64,000 nucleotides of DNA from Paenibacillus fonticola DSM 21315 (lineage in GTDB: Bacteria; Bacillota; Bacilli; Paenibacillales; Paenibacillaceae): the NCBI RefSeq assembly GCF_000381905.1, contig NZ_KB907270.1:32117-96116 (forward strand), in the 5' to 3' direction. Every line of letters starts with the position of its first letter. Position 1 is the stretch's first letter. Of the stretch, positions 19,700 to 27,631 are shown piece by piece. The notes under the pieces are model-generated. The model saw nothing but the letters and a program-made list of their open reading frames with translations. It ran no database searches and had not been told where the DNA came from. The position numbers were made by a program, and so were the translations under genes.

Positions 19700-19729
19700 G
19701 AGAGCTGCCGGCCCTTGCCTGCAGCTCTC
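19700..19729 (-). promoter_or_regulatory. Intra-operon stem-loop between precursor and maturase genes
   Basis: A perfect 9-bp stem GAGAGCTGC / GCAGCTCTC with a 12-nt GC-rich loop and no U-tract. Placed after a small highly expressed peptide gene, such hairpins commonly limit read-through or protect the upstream mRNA, giving more precursor than enzyme. The function is inferred. Confidence 0.6.
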
Positions 19730-19749
19730 TTTAATTCCACGAAAATCTA

Positions 19750-19917
19750 TTAGAACTGAATACAACAATTCCAGCAACAGTTATCACAACAAATCGTACA
19801 ATTGAAGCAGAGCATTTCATCGCGATTTTCCAGACTTTCCATTTGGTCAACCAAGCCAGTCCAAAGTTGTTTGTCTTCATTTACAGAACGAACCTTAAAT
19901 TTGTTTTCACTGGACAT
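19750..19917 (-). CDS. Cys-rich RiPP precursor peptide (55 residues)
   Basis: A short reading frame with a strong Shine-Dalgarno (AAAGGAGG, 6 nt before ATG). The first 36 residues are charged and Cys-free (MSSENKFKVR... to ENRDEML), as expected of a leader. The last 19 contain eight cysteines at 37, 40, 43, 44, 47, 48, 51 and 52, reading C-x2-C-x2-CC-x2-CC-x2-CC-x3; the core is CFNCTICCDNCCWNCCIQF. It stands directly before two radical SAM/SPASM genes in the same orientation. A sactipeptide- or ranthipeptide-like crosslinked product is the natural reading; a small metal-binding protein is the alternative. No double-glycine cleavage site is seen, which fits the M50 protease. Confidence 0.82.
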   Translation of the reverse strand: MSSENKFKVRSVNEDKQLWTGLVDQMESLENRDEMLCFNCTICCDNCCWNCCIQF

Positions 19918-20061
19918 ACGAAACCTCCTTTCAATTTATAATAGTAATAGGCCGATGATAAGTTCTTGCAAAAGCAACTTGATTTCTGCCTGAAAGTCTT
20001 CCCTGTTGATGGTTTGAACTTTTGACTAACATTTTGATATGTCAGCACTTTTACTTAACTT

Positions 20062-20077
20062 GGTTTTCCGGACAACC
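20062..20077. promoter_or_regulatory. Imperfect palindrome upstream of the RiPP precursor
   Basis: GGTTTTCCGGACAACC has 7 of 8 complementary base pairs around CCGG. It lies 145 nt before the precursor start. On the minus strand TTGCAA and TATTAC spaced by 16 nt, close to the ribosome site, are a weak promoter candidate. Operator function is a guess. Confidence 0.3.
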
Positions 20078-20140
20078 TATCAAGTAATATGCAACTTTAT
20101 GTTATCATCCAAATTTTAGAAGAACAATATATATATGGTG

Positions 20141-20475
20141 AATTATATGTGAAAATTTTCCCATTCCATTAATAATTAATGCTGCTCATAAAGTGACCTT
20201 AGAGACTGCCCTGTTTTTTCACTTAATGGAATACAGTGGAAATAAAGAATGGCGTTTAGGGAAGTCTATCCCAATCGTGAGGGTAGTATTTGCTTTTCAT
20301 ATCTCAAACAATGAGCTCGAAGAATTGCTTGAGTACTAGTGCAATACTGTTTATTTGACTTCGGTGATCATTTTTACCCGCTGCCGTGCAATCTCTTGCC
20401 GAACGGCATCCATCACTGCTTTGTCTTGTTGGTTCAAATATTTCGTTGTGTTGCAGGAGCGTCGATTGTCATGAT
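20141..20475. other. Spacer between RiPP operon and mocR; unassigned
   Basis: A plus-strand frame without a good start ends GKSIPIVRVVFAFH ... NNELEELLEY at 20338. A minus-strand frame around 20350..20450 reads LNQQDKAVMDAVRQE. Neither is recognised. They look like decayed gene ends, and no intact gene is visible. Confidence 0.3.
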
Positions 20476-20535
20476 AGTATATCAATCAATGGATTGTTAT
20501 AAATGTTCATATACAATCAATTTGAACAATCCATA
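20476..20535. promoter_or_regulatory. Putative MocR binding region before mocR
   Basis: AGTATATCAAT, then TGGATTG, and 30 nt later CAATCCA, an inverted pair around an AT-rich centre. Nearly the same 60-bp arrangement recurs before serA at 25485..25545. It ends 30 nt before the mocR start codon, consistent with autoregulation. Confidence 0.55.
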
Positions 20536-20565
20536 ATTTCAGTAGAAATACTGGAGGTAACTCGA

Positions 20566-21996
20566 ATGCTAAAAGTTAATCGGGGTGATAAACGTCCCAT
20601 CTGGCAACAATTGCTGGACCAAGCGATCCATAATATTACAACTGGAAAATGGCCTCCTGGAGAATTGCTGCTCCCTTCCCGCGAACTCGCACAATTGATT
20701 GGCGTTTCCCGTTCAACCATACAGACTGTTTACGAGGAGTTATACAGCCGTGGATACACCGTAACCTCCCGCCGCGGCGGAACGAGAGTTAGCGAGTGGA
20801 CCTATACGGCTCGTCCTTCAGCAGATGCTGAGATCCAAGGACTCCCCCCTCCCGAATTGCCTTTATTAAACGCTGCAGTCGGCCATTTGCATAGTTGGTT
20901 TGGAGGTAAAGAAAATCAAAAAGTAGAGATCGATTTTAGTCCCCATGAGCCGTATTTGGATGAACATTTTCAAAGAAATTGGAGGCAATCATTTTTACAG
21001 GCCTCCACAAAATCGGACCTGGACAATTGGGCCTACGGTGACGCCTATGGATTTCTGCCGCTGCGAGAACAAATTCAACGCTACTTGTCACTTGAACGGG
21101 GAGTTCATGTAAATATCGATCAAATCCTATTAACCTCAGGCGCACAGCATAGCATCGATTTGATCGCTCAAGCGCTTTTATATGAAGGGGAAACGGTATC
21201 GGTTGAAGATCCCGGCTTCCCTGCTGCCTGGATGGCCATGAAGTATCGGCGTATGCAAGTTGTCCCTGTTCCGGTCGATGAGCACGGGCTTTGCGTAGAT
21301 CATGTTCACCCTGGGTCAAAACTTGTGTTTGTTACGCCATCGCACCAGTGTGCAGTTGGAGTCATTATGTCGGAGCCTCGCAGGCAACAATTGTTGCATA
21401 TGGCCGCTCAAAACCGGTTTTGGATCGTGGAAGATGATTATGACAGCGAATTTCGTTATCGCGGCGACCCGCTTCCAACCTTGTTCAGCCAGCAGCCTCA
21501 GAACACGCTGTATATGATGAGCTTTTCCAAAATGGTCGCTCCTGGTATTCGGATATCGGCAATCGTAGGCCCCAAAGAAGCCATTCGGCAGCTTGCTAAG
21601 GTTCATGAATTAACCTATCGCCATCTTCCGATTATGGAGCAATTAACGCTTACTTATTTTATCGAACGTGGTCATTTCATGCGTCATATGAGACGAGTGC
21701 GAAATGTATATCGGCGCAGACACGAAGCTATGACAAAGGCCATCATCTCATCAGGTCTGAATGAACACTTTACATTGACCGGCGTAGAAACGGGGCTCCA
21801 TATGCTTCTCGAGGCTGAACCATCGTTTGATGAAGAAGGGGTAACGAGCTTAGCGCTCGAAAAAGGAATCCGGGTTTATCCGCTTAGCAAGTATTGTTTG
21901 GAAAGCGATCGAAAAGGATGGGTTCTCGGTTTTGCTAAAGTAGATGAAACAGCCATAGAAGAGGGCATTTTTCGTCTGGCGGGGATGCTTTTATGA
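20566..21996 (+). CDS. MocR/PdxR-family regulator (GntR wHTH fused to aminotransferase-like domain)
   Basis: 476 residues from the ATG at 20566 (TGGAGG, 7 nt upstream). Residues 1-75 are a GntR-type winged helix (WQQLLDQAIHNITTGKWPPG, LIGVSRSTIQTVYEEL). The remainder is a class I aminotransferase fold with the PLP-lysine motif MSFSKMVAPGIRI and the VEDDYDSEFRY strand. MocR proteins sense PLP or amino compounds and bind repeats near their own gene. The motif shared with serA suggests that operon is a target. A terminator follows at 22001. Confidence 0.9.
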   Translation: MLKVNRGDKRPIWQQLLDQAIHNITTGKWPPGELLLPSRELAQLIGVSRSTIQTVYEELYSRGYTVTSRRGGTRVSEWTYTARPSADAEIQGLPPPELPLLNAAVGHLHSWFGGKENQKVEIDFSPHEPYLDEHFQRNWRQSFLQASTKSDLDNWAYGDAYGFLPLREQIQRYLSLERGVHVNIDQILLTSGAQHSIDLIAQALLYEGETVSVEDPGFPAAWMAMKYRRMQVVPVPVDEHGLCVDHVHPGSKLVFVTPSHQCAVGVIMSEPRRQQLLHMAAQNRFWIVEDDYDSEFRYRGDPLPTLFSQQPQNTLYMMSFSKMVAPGIRISAIVGPKEAIRQLAKVHELTYRHLPIMEQLTLTYFIERGHFMRHMRRVRNVYRRRHEAMTKAIISSGLNEHFTLTGVETGLHMLLEAEPSFDEEGVTSLALEKGIRVYPLSKYCLESDRKGWVLGFAKVDETAIEEGIFRLAGMLL

Positions 21997-22000
21997 AACA

Positions 22001-22027
22001 GGCGTCCCCGCTGACGCCGCCTTTTTG
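22001..22027 (+). terminator. Terminator of mocR
   Basis: Stem GGCGTC / GACGCC with a 6-nt loop followed by GCCTTTTTGC, starting 5 nt after the mocR stop. Confidence 0.75.
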
Positions 22028-22083
22028 CATTTTCGCCATCCCTCTTTAGACCTGCTCAGTACCTGTGTTTATTTTCACACTTC

Positions 22084-23313
22084 CTATTGTTCATGTTCGG
22101 CTTGTTGCACTCCACTCACCCTGTATTGCTTTCTATGAAATTTCCCATGAATCAATAGATGCGCTGCCAAACCCGCGACAAGTCCCCAAAATGCACCGCC
22201 GACGCCAAGCAAGGTTACGTTCGCAGCTGTTGCTAAAAACGTAATCAATGCGGTCTCACGTCCCTTCGGATCCGTTAAAGCGCCCGCGAGACTCCCGCCA
22301 ATTGTGCCAAGCAATGCTAATCCCGCTAATGTTGCGATAAAGGTCGCAGGAAGAATCAAAAACAGAGCAGCCAGTGTCACGCCAAAAATACCGACAACAA
22401 TGTAGAATATGCCACAGGCAATGCCTGCAATGTAACGTTTTTTCGAATCCTCATGCGCGTCTTTCCCTGTGCAAATCGCTGCTGTAATGGCTGCTACATT
22501 AAAAGCGTGCGAGCCGAATGGCGCTGCAAGGAGCGAGCCCAAACCTGTTACGGTCAAAATCGGGTTCGCGCTCGTCTTGAACCCGTCATTACGCAATACG
22601 AGCATTCCTGGCATGTATTGTCCCGTCAAAGTAATAACAAACAACGGCAATGCAACGCCCAGCGCAGCATGTAACGAAAACTCCGGAACGACAAATACAG
22701 GTGAGGCGATCGCCAATCGGACCGTGCTGAAATCCGCTTTCCCCGTGCTAATCAAATACACCAGTCCAATTGCTAATATGCCTACAATCGCGTAGCGGGA
22801 TGTAAACCTTCTTAGTACGACATAAGCGGCAAACAGTATAACAACAAGCAATGGGTCAACTTGCGCTCCTCCGAAGGCCGAAATGCCAAACTGCAGCAAA
22901 ATGCCTGCTAACAAACCGGAAGCGATGCCTGAAGGAATAAGCCGGACGAAACGTTCAAACATGCCCGATAATCCTAGAACAATAAACCCTAAAGCCGAGA
23001 TGATGTAAGCGCCAATTGCTTCTGGATAAGGGGTTACCGCTAATGCTGAAACGAGAAAAGCCACGCCCGGTGTTGACCAGGCTGTAATAATCGGTTCCTT
23101 GTACCGATAACTTAGCCATATCCCGGTTACACCCACTCCAATAGAGATCGACCAAATCCATGAAGCGGTCATTTCGGGACTTAGCCCCGCTACTTTGGCT
23201 GCCTGAAATACGAGAATAAAAGTGCCCCCATAGTTGACAATGACAGATATTAAAGCGGCTATGGCCGGCGATATCAAATCACGGCCGCGCAGCGAAGGTG
23301 ATGCTGTGTTCAT
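22084..23313 (-). CDS. benE: Benzoate/H+ symporter-like transporter (BenE family)
   Basis: 409 residues with about twelve membrane helices and the family signatures AWSTPGVAFLVSA, PFGSHAFNVAAITAAICTG and GTIGGSLAGAL. Located in the cytoplasmic membrane. Family members import benzoate in proteobacteria; in Firmicutes the substrate is usually unknown, and the serA/MocR context hints at a small carboxylate or amino-acid-related compound. It follows the broken yggS-like gene on the minus strand. Confidence 0.85.
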   Translation of the reverse strand: MNTASPSLRGRDLISPAIAALISVIVNYGGTFILVFQAAKVAGLSPEMTASWIWSISIGVGVTGIWLSYRYKEPIITAWSTPGVAFLVSALAVTPYPEAIGAYIISALGFIVLGLSGMFERFVRLIPSGIASGLLAGILLQFGISAFGGAQVDPLLVVILFAAYVVLRRFTSRYAIVGILAIGLVYLISTGKADFSTVRLAIASPVFVVPEFSLHAALGVALPLFVITLTGQYMPGMLVLRNDGFKTSANPILTVTGLGSLLAAPFGSHAFNVAAITAAICTGKDAHEDSKKRYIAGIACGIFYIVVGIFGVTLAALFLILPATFIATLAGLALLGTIGGSLAGALTDPKGRETALITFLATAANVTLLGVGGAFWGLVAGLAAHLLIHGKFHRKQYRVSGVQQAEHEQ

Positions 23314-23334
23314 ATACGTTCTCCTGCCTCTCTC

Positions 23335-23700
23335 CTAATCGTCCTGATTCGCGTTTTCGTTCCAGTAATATTTGTCCGGCAAGTAGCGTTGACCGAATAC
23401 GCTTGTTCCTACGCGAATGATGGCAGCTCCTTCTTCGATGGCCACCTGAAGTCACCGGACATGCCCATCGAGAGGAAATTCATGTCTACGCGTGGTATCT
23501 GTTTCTCTCTAATTTGCGTTTGAATCCATTTTAATAAGCGAAAGCAATGCCGGGTCTCGGCGTTTGTAGCATTCAGCTTTCTTCGTAGGTCGCCAACAAT
23601 AATTACACATCTTTGATGTTGCGCCCCGAGGCTTGACAAGCTAATTCCATCTGCTGCCTCACGGTTGTGAGATTTTCTTCAACTAGATGCCCCATGTCTC
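23335..23700 (-). pseudogene. YggS-like PLP homeostasis protein, degraded
   Basis: Three family segments survive in different frames. The start-proximal part is NLTTVRQQMELACQASGRN; then FLSMGMSGDF, the near-C-terminal PLP-phosphate motif; then, after a one-base frameshift, VAIEEGAAIIRVGTSVFGQR and a stop at 23335. The middle of the protein, including the PLP lysine region, is missing. It was probably cotranscribed with serA and benE. Loss of a PLP-binding protein next to a PLP-sensing MocR gene is notable. Confidence 0.75.
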
Positions 23701-23779
23701 CTACCTCTTTCGGCTCCTCGTTTGCAAAAGACCCTGTCAAACCTTTTGGCTCCCTTGTCCGTTCCTGACTCATTATTAA

Positions 23780-25372
23780 TTAGTCAAAAGAGATTTCACG
23801 GACGCGCTTAATTTCAGGTATTGCGTATAGCGATTCCATCACGTTCTTGGATGCTTTTTTATCGATTTTTAAAATCATGACCGCTGAACCGCCAACTTCG
23901 TTGCGACCCACTTGCATCGTGGCAATATTAATGCCGCTATCCCCGAGCAATGTTCCAACACGCCCAATAATGCCTGGTCTATCCTTCTGTGAAATCAACA
24001 AAATATAACCCTCAGGTGAAATGTCAACCGGATAGGGACCGATTCGGGCAAGACGTCCCCCGACGCTGGGTAGAACAGCCCCTGTCACCCATCTTTCCTC
24101 GATTGCTGTTTTTAATCGAATCGTAATCTCGCTGGACGAGCTTTGCGTTAACAGAGTTTTTCGCTCCACAAGATGAATATCACGAACCTTCGCCAAGTGA
24201 ACGCTATTTACAACATTGACTTGTTCCGCACCGAGATGGCAGGAAAGTATACCCTTGAGCACATATGGGATTAGTGGCGATGTATCCAGATCAGCAAGTT
24301 CGCCCGAGCTTTCTACTGTAACTTCACGTACGGCGCCATCAGTCATCTGGGCAAGCGCTTTTCCCAATTGTTCGCACAATGTGAAGTAAGGTTGTAATTG
24401 GTTCAGCAGGCCGGCCGGAATGGCCGGCATATTGACTGCGTTTTTAAACGGTTCATGCCGCAGGATATGGATGACTTGCTCCGAAACATCCAGGGCTACA
24501 TTCTCTTGTGCCTCCAAAGTAGACGCACCCAGGTGCGGAGTAACAATCATTTTGGGATGCCTTAAAAATGGGTGGTCTGGCGCCGGAGGCTCGTGTTCAA
24601 ATACATCAAAAGCGGCGCCTGCCACAATCCCTTCGTCGAGCGCTTCAACGAGAGCCGCCTCGTCAATAATCCCTCCGCGAGCACAGTTGATGATACGCAT
24701 TCCCCGTTTCATGACGTCAAATTGCGGCCTCGCGATCATATGATGCGTTTCATTCGTTAGCGGCGTATGGACCGTCATGAAATCAGCTGTGCGGATGACT
24801 TCATCTACTGTCGTCAACTTGATTCCCAGTTTGTTTGCTCTTTCCTCCGACAGAAAAGGATCGTAACCGATAACGGTCATCCCAAACGCGGCTGCGCGTT
24901 TGGCCACTTCGATCCCGATACGGCCAAGCCCGAGTACGCCGAGTATCTTGTTTCGCAATTCAACGCCAAGGAATGATTTACGGTCCCACAGCCCAGCTAC
25001 AGTTTTGGCATAAGCTTGCGGAATATGCCGAGCGAGTGCCATCATCATCGCGAAGGTATGCTCGCACGTCGTAATTGTATTGCCGTCAGGTGCATTGACC
25101 ACGACAATTCCCCTGGTCGTTGCAGCATCCAAGTCAATGTTGTCCACACCGACTCCTGCTCGGCCAATGACTTTCAAATGGACACCAGCTTCCATGATTC
25201 GCCGGGTAACTTTCGTTTGAGAGCGGACTAGCAGAGCATCGTAGGAATGGATAATGGAAATGAGTTCCTCCTCGCTAAGCCCGGTTATTTTGACAACCTC
25301 CATATCCTTAGCACGCGTCAGCTGCTGCAATCCAAAATCACTGATCGGATCCGATACCAAAACTTTAAACAT
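23780..25372 (-). CDS. serA: D-3-phosphoglycerate dehydrogenase SerA
   Basis: First enzyme of serine synthesis, oxidising 3-phosphoglycerate with NAD. 530 residues from the ATG at 25372 (GGAGG, 7 nt upstream); the open frame upstream has no matching sequence. The order is catalytic and NAD-binding domains (GRAGVGVDNID, VLGLGRIGIEVAKRA, RGGIIDEAALVEAL, the catalytic His in TPHLGAST), an intervening ASB domain and a C-terminal ACT domain (QKDRPGIIGRVGTLL). This is the long form that serine can inhibit. A MocR-type motif lies 110-170 nt upstream. Confidence 0.94.
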   Translation of the reverse strand: MFKVLVSDPISDFGLQQLTRAKDMEVVKITGLSEEELISIIHSYDALLVRSQTKVTRRIMEAGVHLKVIGRAGVGVDNIDLDAATTRGIVVVNAPDGNTITTCEHTFAMMMALARHIPQAYAKTVAGLWDRKSFLGVELRNKILGVLGLGRIGIEVAKRAAAFGMTVIGYDPFLSEERANKLGIKLTTVDEVIRTADFMTVHTPLTNETHHMIARPQFDVMKRGMRIINCARGGIIDEAALVEALDEGIVAGAAFDVFEHEPPAPDHPFLRHPKMIVTPHLGASTLEAQENVALDVSEQVIHILRHEPFKNAVNMPAIPAGLLNQLQPYFTLCEQLGKALAQMTDGAVREVTVESSGELADLDTSPLIPYVLKGILSCHLGAEQVNVVNSVHLAKVRDIHLVERKTLLTQSSSSEITIRLKTAIEERWVTGAVLPSVGGRLARIGPYPVDISPEGYILLISQKDRPGIIGRVGTLLGDSGINIATMQVGRNEVGGSAVMILKIDKKASKNVMESLYAIPEIKRVREISFD

Positions 25373-25398
25373 CGATCTTCCTCCTTCTCTATGTACCG

Positions 25399-25416
25399 AC
25401 AGACTAGTATGTCTGT
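25399..25416. promoter_or_regulatory. Inverted repeat in the serA leader
   Basis: ACAGAC-N6-GTCTGT, perfect 6-bp arms, 27 nt before the serA start. It could be an operator or a small hairpin. No T-box or riboswitch fold is recognised in the leader. Confidence 0.35.
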
Positions 25417-25484
25417 TAAATAATTGGCTTGTTATTAGGGTTGCCAGCCTATGCAACATTGCATGGATAAATAATTTATATGCT

Positions 25485-25545
25485 AGTATATCAATAGGTG
25501 GATTGGTTATATATATCCAAATGTGATGTATTTGAGCAGTCCAAT
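25485..25545. promoter_or_regulatory. Putative MocR binding region before serA
   Basis: Carries AGTATATCAAT, TGGATTG and a closing CAGTCCA at the same spacing as the region before mocR, with one inserted base. In this gap (25373..25693) the only other structures are the inverted repeat at 25399 and the terminator at 25613. Confidence 0.55.
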
Positions 25546-25612
25546 AAAATAAAAACACTAGTTCCATTCGATGCCTATAAATCAATGGGTATTTTATATG
25601 AGAACAACAAAA

Positions 25613-25636
25613 AAAGATCATCAATAGACGATCTTT
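25613..25636 (-). terminator. Terminator of the small-protein genes
   Basis: Stem AAAGATC / GATCTTT with a 10-nt loop; on the minus strand the stem runs into a T-tract. It follows the gene ending at 25694. Confidence 0.7.
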
Positions 25637-25693
25637 CCTTGCTTAGCTTATGCACGTAGTTAGTCGAATATCAAATCAAGAGCATCAAAATAA

Positions 25694-25882
25694 TTAATTA
25701 AGCTTAGCACCATTGCTATTTACTATAGTAATATTCTCTGCGCTAATCTTGGCATCCACCGAATCTTGTGTAATAGTACTAATTACATCTTCTAGTACTT
25801 TATTAATTATGTTGTCTTCAAATGTTGACTCCGTTTTCAGAACGACTGAACACGCTATATTATAACTGCCAGTATCTCCCAA
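25694..25882 (-). CDS. Unrecognised small protein
   Basis: 62 residues from a TTG codon. The frame continues upstream to about 25945 without an ATG (…SNDILIALGPISYLGDTG), so the true start may be non-standard or the gene may be frameshifted from its neighbour. It is acidic, with IINKVLEDVISTITQDS near the middle. No family recognised. AT-rich like the two genes before it. Confidence 0.35.
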   Translation of the reverse strand: MGDTGSYNIACSVVLKTESTFEDNIINKVLEDVISTITQDSVDAKISAENITIVNSNGAKLN

Positions 25883-25916
25883 ATATGATATAGGGCCTAA
25901 AGCAATAAGAATATCA

Positions 25917-26147
25917 TTACTTTCCAGTTTCGTTTGTTCTGCTAGTTTCCTTTTCTATAGTAACAGAATCTACTACTTTACTTTGTCCATTTGGTAATTC
26001 CTCAAACATTAATGCTTCGGCTTTAGGAGTATTAACCTTGATAGCAGCTTCAGAAGAGGAAAAAAGTGCATAAAGTGAAATTGTTATCAAAACGAAAAAG
26101 TAGAGATTAGTATAATTTTTTTTAGGTCTATTTTTCAAAGTATTCAC
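25917..26147 (-). CDS. Unrecognised small membrane-anchored or secreted protein
   Basis: 76 residues. The start MNTLKNRPKKNYTNLYFF leads into one hydrophobic segment (about residues 13-30), then a soluble tail EELPNGQSKVVDSVTIE. This fits a signal anchor or signal peptide. No family recognised. It lies 35 nt after the gene at 26183 and overlaps the open frame of the next one, so the three may form an operon. Confidence 0.45.
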   Translation of the reverse strand: MNTLKNRPKKNYTNLYFFVLITISLYALFSSSEAAIKVNTPKAEALMFEELPNGQSKVVDSVTIEKETSRTNETGK

Positions 26148-26182
26148 ATCCTACTACACTTCATAATCTAAGCATGTCAAAT

Positions 26183-26755
26183 TCAAACCTCATAAGTATA
26201 ATTAACTACTAGGGTTCCACCCGGCAGACTTCCCATATCAACAGGAACGATTAGTATAGTTTTATCCGATAGAATTGGATGGGTGTATTTGATATAACCT
26301 CCCGTAGTAACAATGATATTATTGTTAGCACCTATAGTAGTATACGTCTCTCCTACTTTGTAAAGCCCTGAAGGAGTACCACTTATAGAAACACTATTTA
26401 CTGTGAGCTTACACACACCAATTCCATACTCAGTTGAGTTACCAGTAGTATAATTTACAGTATATTTTGTTGTATCTCCAGAACCTATCACATTCGTAAG
26501 AGTTAGTGTGTAATTATAAGTGGTATTTGCGGTGATAGAAAATGTATCACTGCCGACTGTTGTTGCTTTTAAATTTGAATCTTGTTGATTCGCAATTTCA
26601 GCAGTAACAATAACACCTTCACCAACTGGTATATGAAAAGTTAAAGAACTTTGACTATTAGAATCTGCGCTGTTTGCATGTTCATCTAAATATTCAAACA
26701 CAATTGCCAGCCTTCTATTAATTTCTTCTTGTGTAATATCAATTCCGGGAGACAA
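26183..26755 (-). CDS. Unrecognised beta-rich protein, 5' end probably frameshifted
   Basis: 190 residues from a TTG. Composition rich in Thr, Val, Asn and Tyr with alternating strands (TYNYTLTLTNVIGSGD, GGTLVVNYTYEV) suggests an extracellular beta-sandwich, but there is no signal peptide. Just upstream another frame reads VVISSFAEVINPETAKLR, which joins naturally to ELSPGIDITQEEINRR. A one-base frameshift has therefore likely separated the N terminus. Function unknown. Confidence 0.45.
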   Translation of the reverse strand: MSPGIDITQEEINRRLAIVFEYLDEHANSADSNSQSSLTFHIPVGEGVIVTAEIANQQDSNLKATTVGSDTFSITANTTYNYTLTLTNVIGSGDTTKYTVNYTTGNSTEYGIGVCKLTVNSVSISGTPSGLYKVGETYTTIGANNNIIVTTGGYIKYTHPILSDKTILIVPVDMGSLPGGTLVVNYTYEV

Positions 26756-26986
26756 TTCCTGAGTTTAGCTGTTTCTGGGTTAATCACCTCAGCAAAACTA
26801 CTAATCACAACTATAAGCGCGGCTTCCGGTGCCTTGTTCTAAGGCCAATAAAAAAGCACGGATCACGCCGATCAATCATTTTATCCCCACTAGGCGGTCA
26901 TCGGGATATCTGCGTTGTTCATCATTGCTCAGAATTGATCAGTTGTCGTAAAATCTCGTTATTTTTCGCCTTACCAACAAAACATC

Positions 26987-27523
26987 TTACACGGTTTTTC
27001 CGGGTTCGAACATTTTTTCTTTTTCAATCGGATTCTCTTTCGCAGTGATATGATAGGGATCAATTCGGTATACCTGAACCGGACCGCCGAATACTGCTGA
27101 TCGGTATTTATCCACGTGCTGCTGGGGTAACGGCCGATTATAGTAGCCTGGCACATATTTATAAATCATTTCTTGCAGCATATGTGTGGCTTCATTCAGG
27201 TCGACGATGGGCTGTGCCTTGCCAAAAATCATTACACTCATATACGCTGTGTCCGTCTTGGCTGGCACCGGATCAGTAATCGTTCCATATTCTTCACACA
27301 CCGTAAAGCAGACCTCCGGATTCGCATTCATAACCTGATTTCGTCTCCCACCGGTGGCTCCATGGAAATAAAGTTTCCCATTTGTCCAGACAAAATTGAG
27401 CGGAACAACATACGGCTGATGTCCATCAACCATTCCCAGATGTCCAATTCGAGCTTGCTGCAGAAATGTCTCGATCTTATCCTTGTCCAACACTTCCCTT
27501 ACCTTGTAACGAACTCCATTCAT
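26987..27523 (-). CDS. Pyridoxamine 5'-phosphate oxidase-family flavoprotein
   Basis: 178 residues from the ATG at 27523, 8 nt after AAAGGAG (a GTG three codons earlier overlaps the ribosome site). A split-barrel FMN-binding fold: ARIGHLGMVDGHQPYVVPLNF, LYFHGATGGRRNQVM, MSVMIFGKAQPI. It belongs to the NimA-like group, not true PdxH. Such genes often neighbour MocR regulators. A short sequence resembling part of the mocR upstream region lies at 27590..27604. Substrate unknown. The 26756..26986 gap shows only an AT-rich stretch. Confidence 0.85.
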   Translation of the reverse strand: MNGVRYKVREVLDKDKIETFLQQARIGHLGMVDGHQPYVVPLNFVWTNGKLYFHGATGGRRNQVMNANPEVCFTVCEEYGTITDPVPAKTDTAYMSVMIFGKAQPIVDLNEATHMLQEMIYKYVPGYYNRPLPQQHVDKYRSAVFGGPVQVYRIDPYHITAKENPIEKEKMFEPGKTV

Positions 27524-27631
27524 TACTTCCACTCCTTTAGTACTGCAGTATTACTATGTAAGTTTACCAGCCATTGGAGTGAATATAAAAGTCCATAATT
27601 ACAGAAATACAGCAATCCATATCTAACACAG

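Noticed and set aside
20339..20536. 65-codon plus-strand frame before mocR
   Set aside because: No ribosome site, overlaps the putative regulatory region, and has low-complexity hydrophobic sequence without a family.
25373..25560. T-box or riboswitch leader for serA
   Set aside because: No T-box sequence, specifier stem or terminator/antiterminator pair was found; the shared MocR motif explains the region better.
23780..25624. Longer SerA starting 84 residues upstream
   Set aside because: The extension is hydrophobic, unrelated to SerA and lacks a ribosome site, while the ATG at 25372 has GGAGG 7 nt upstream.
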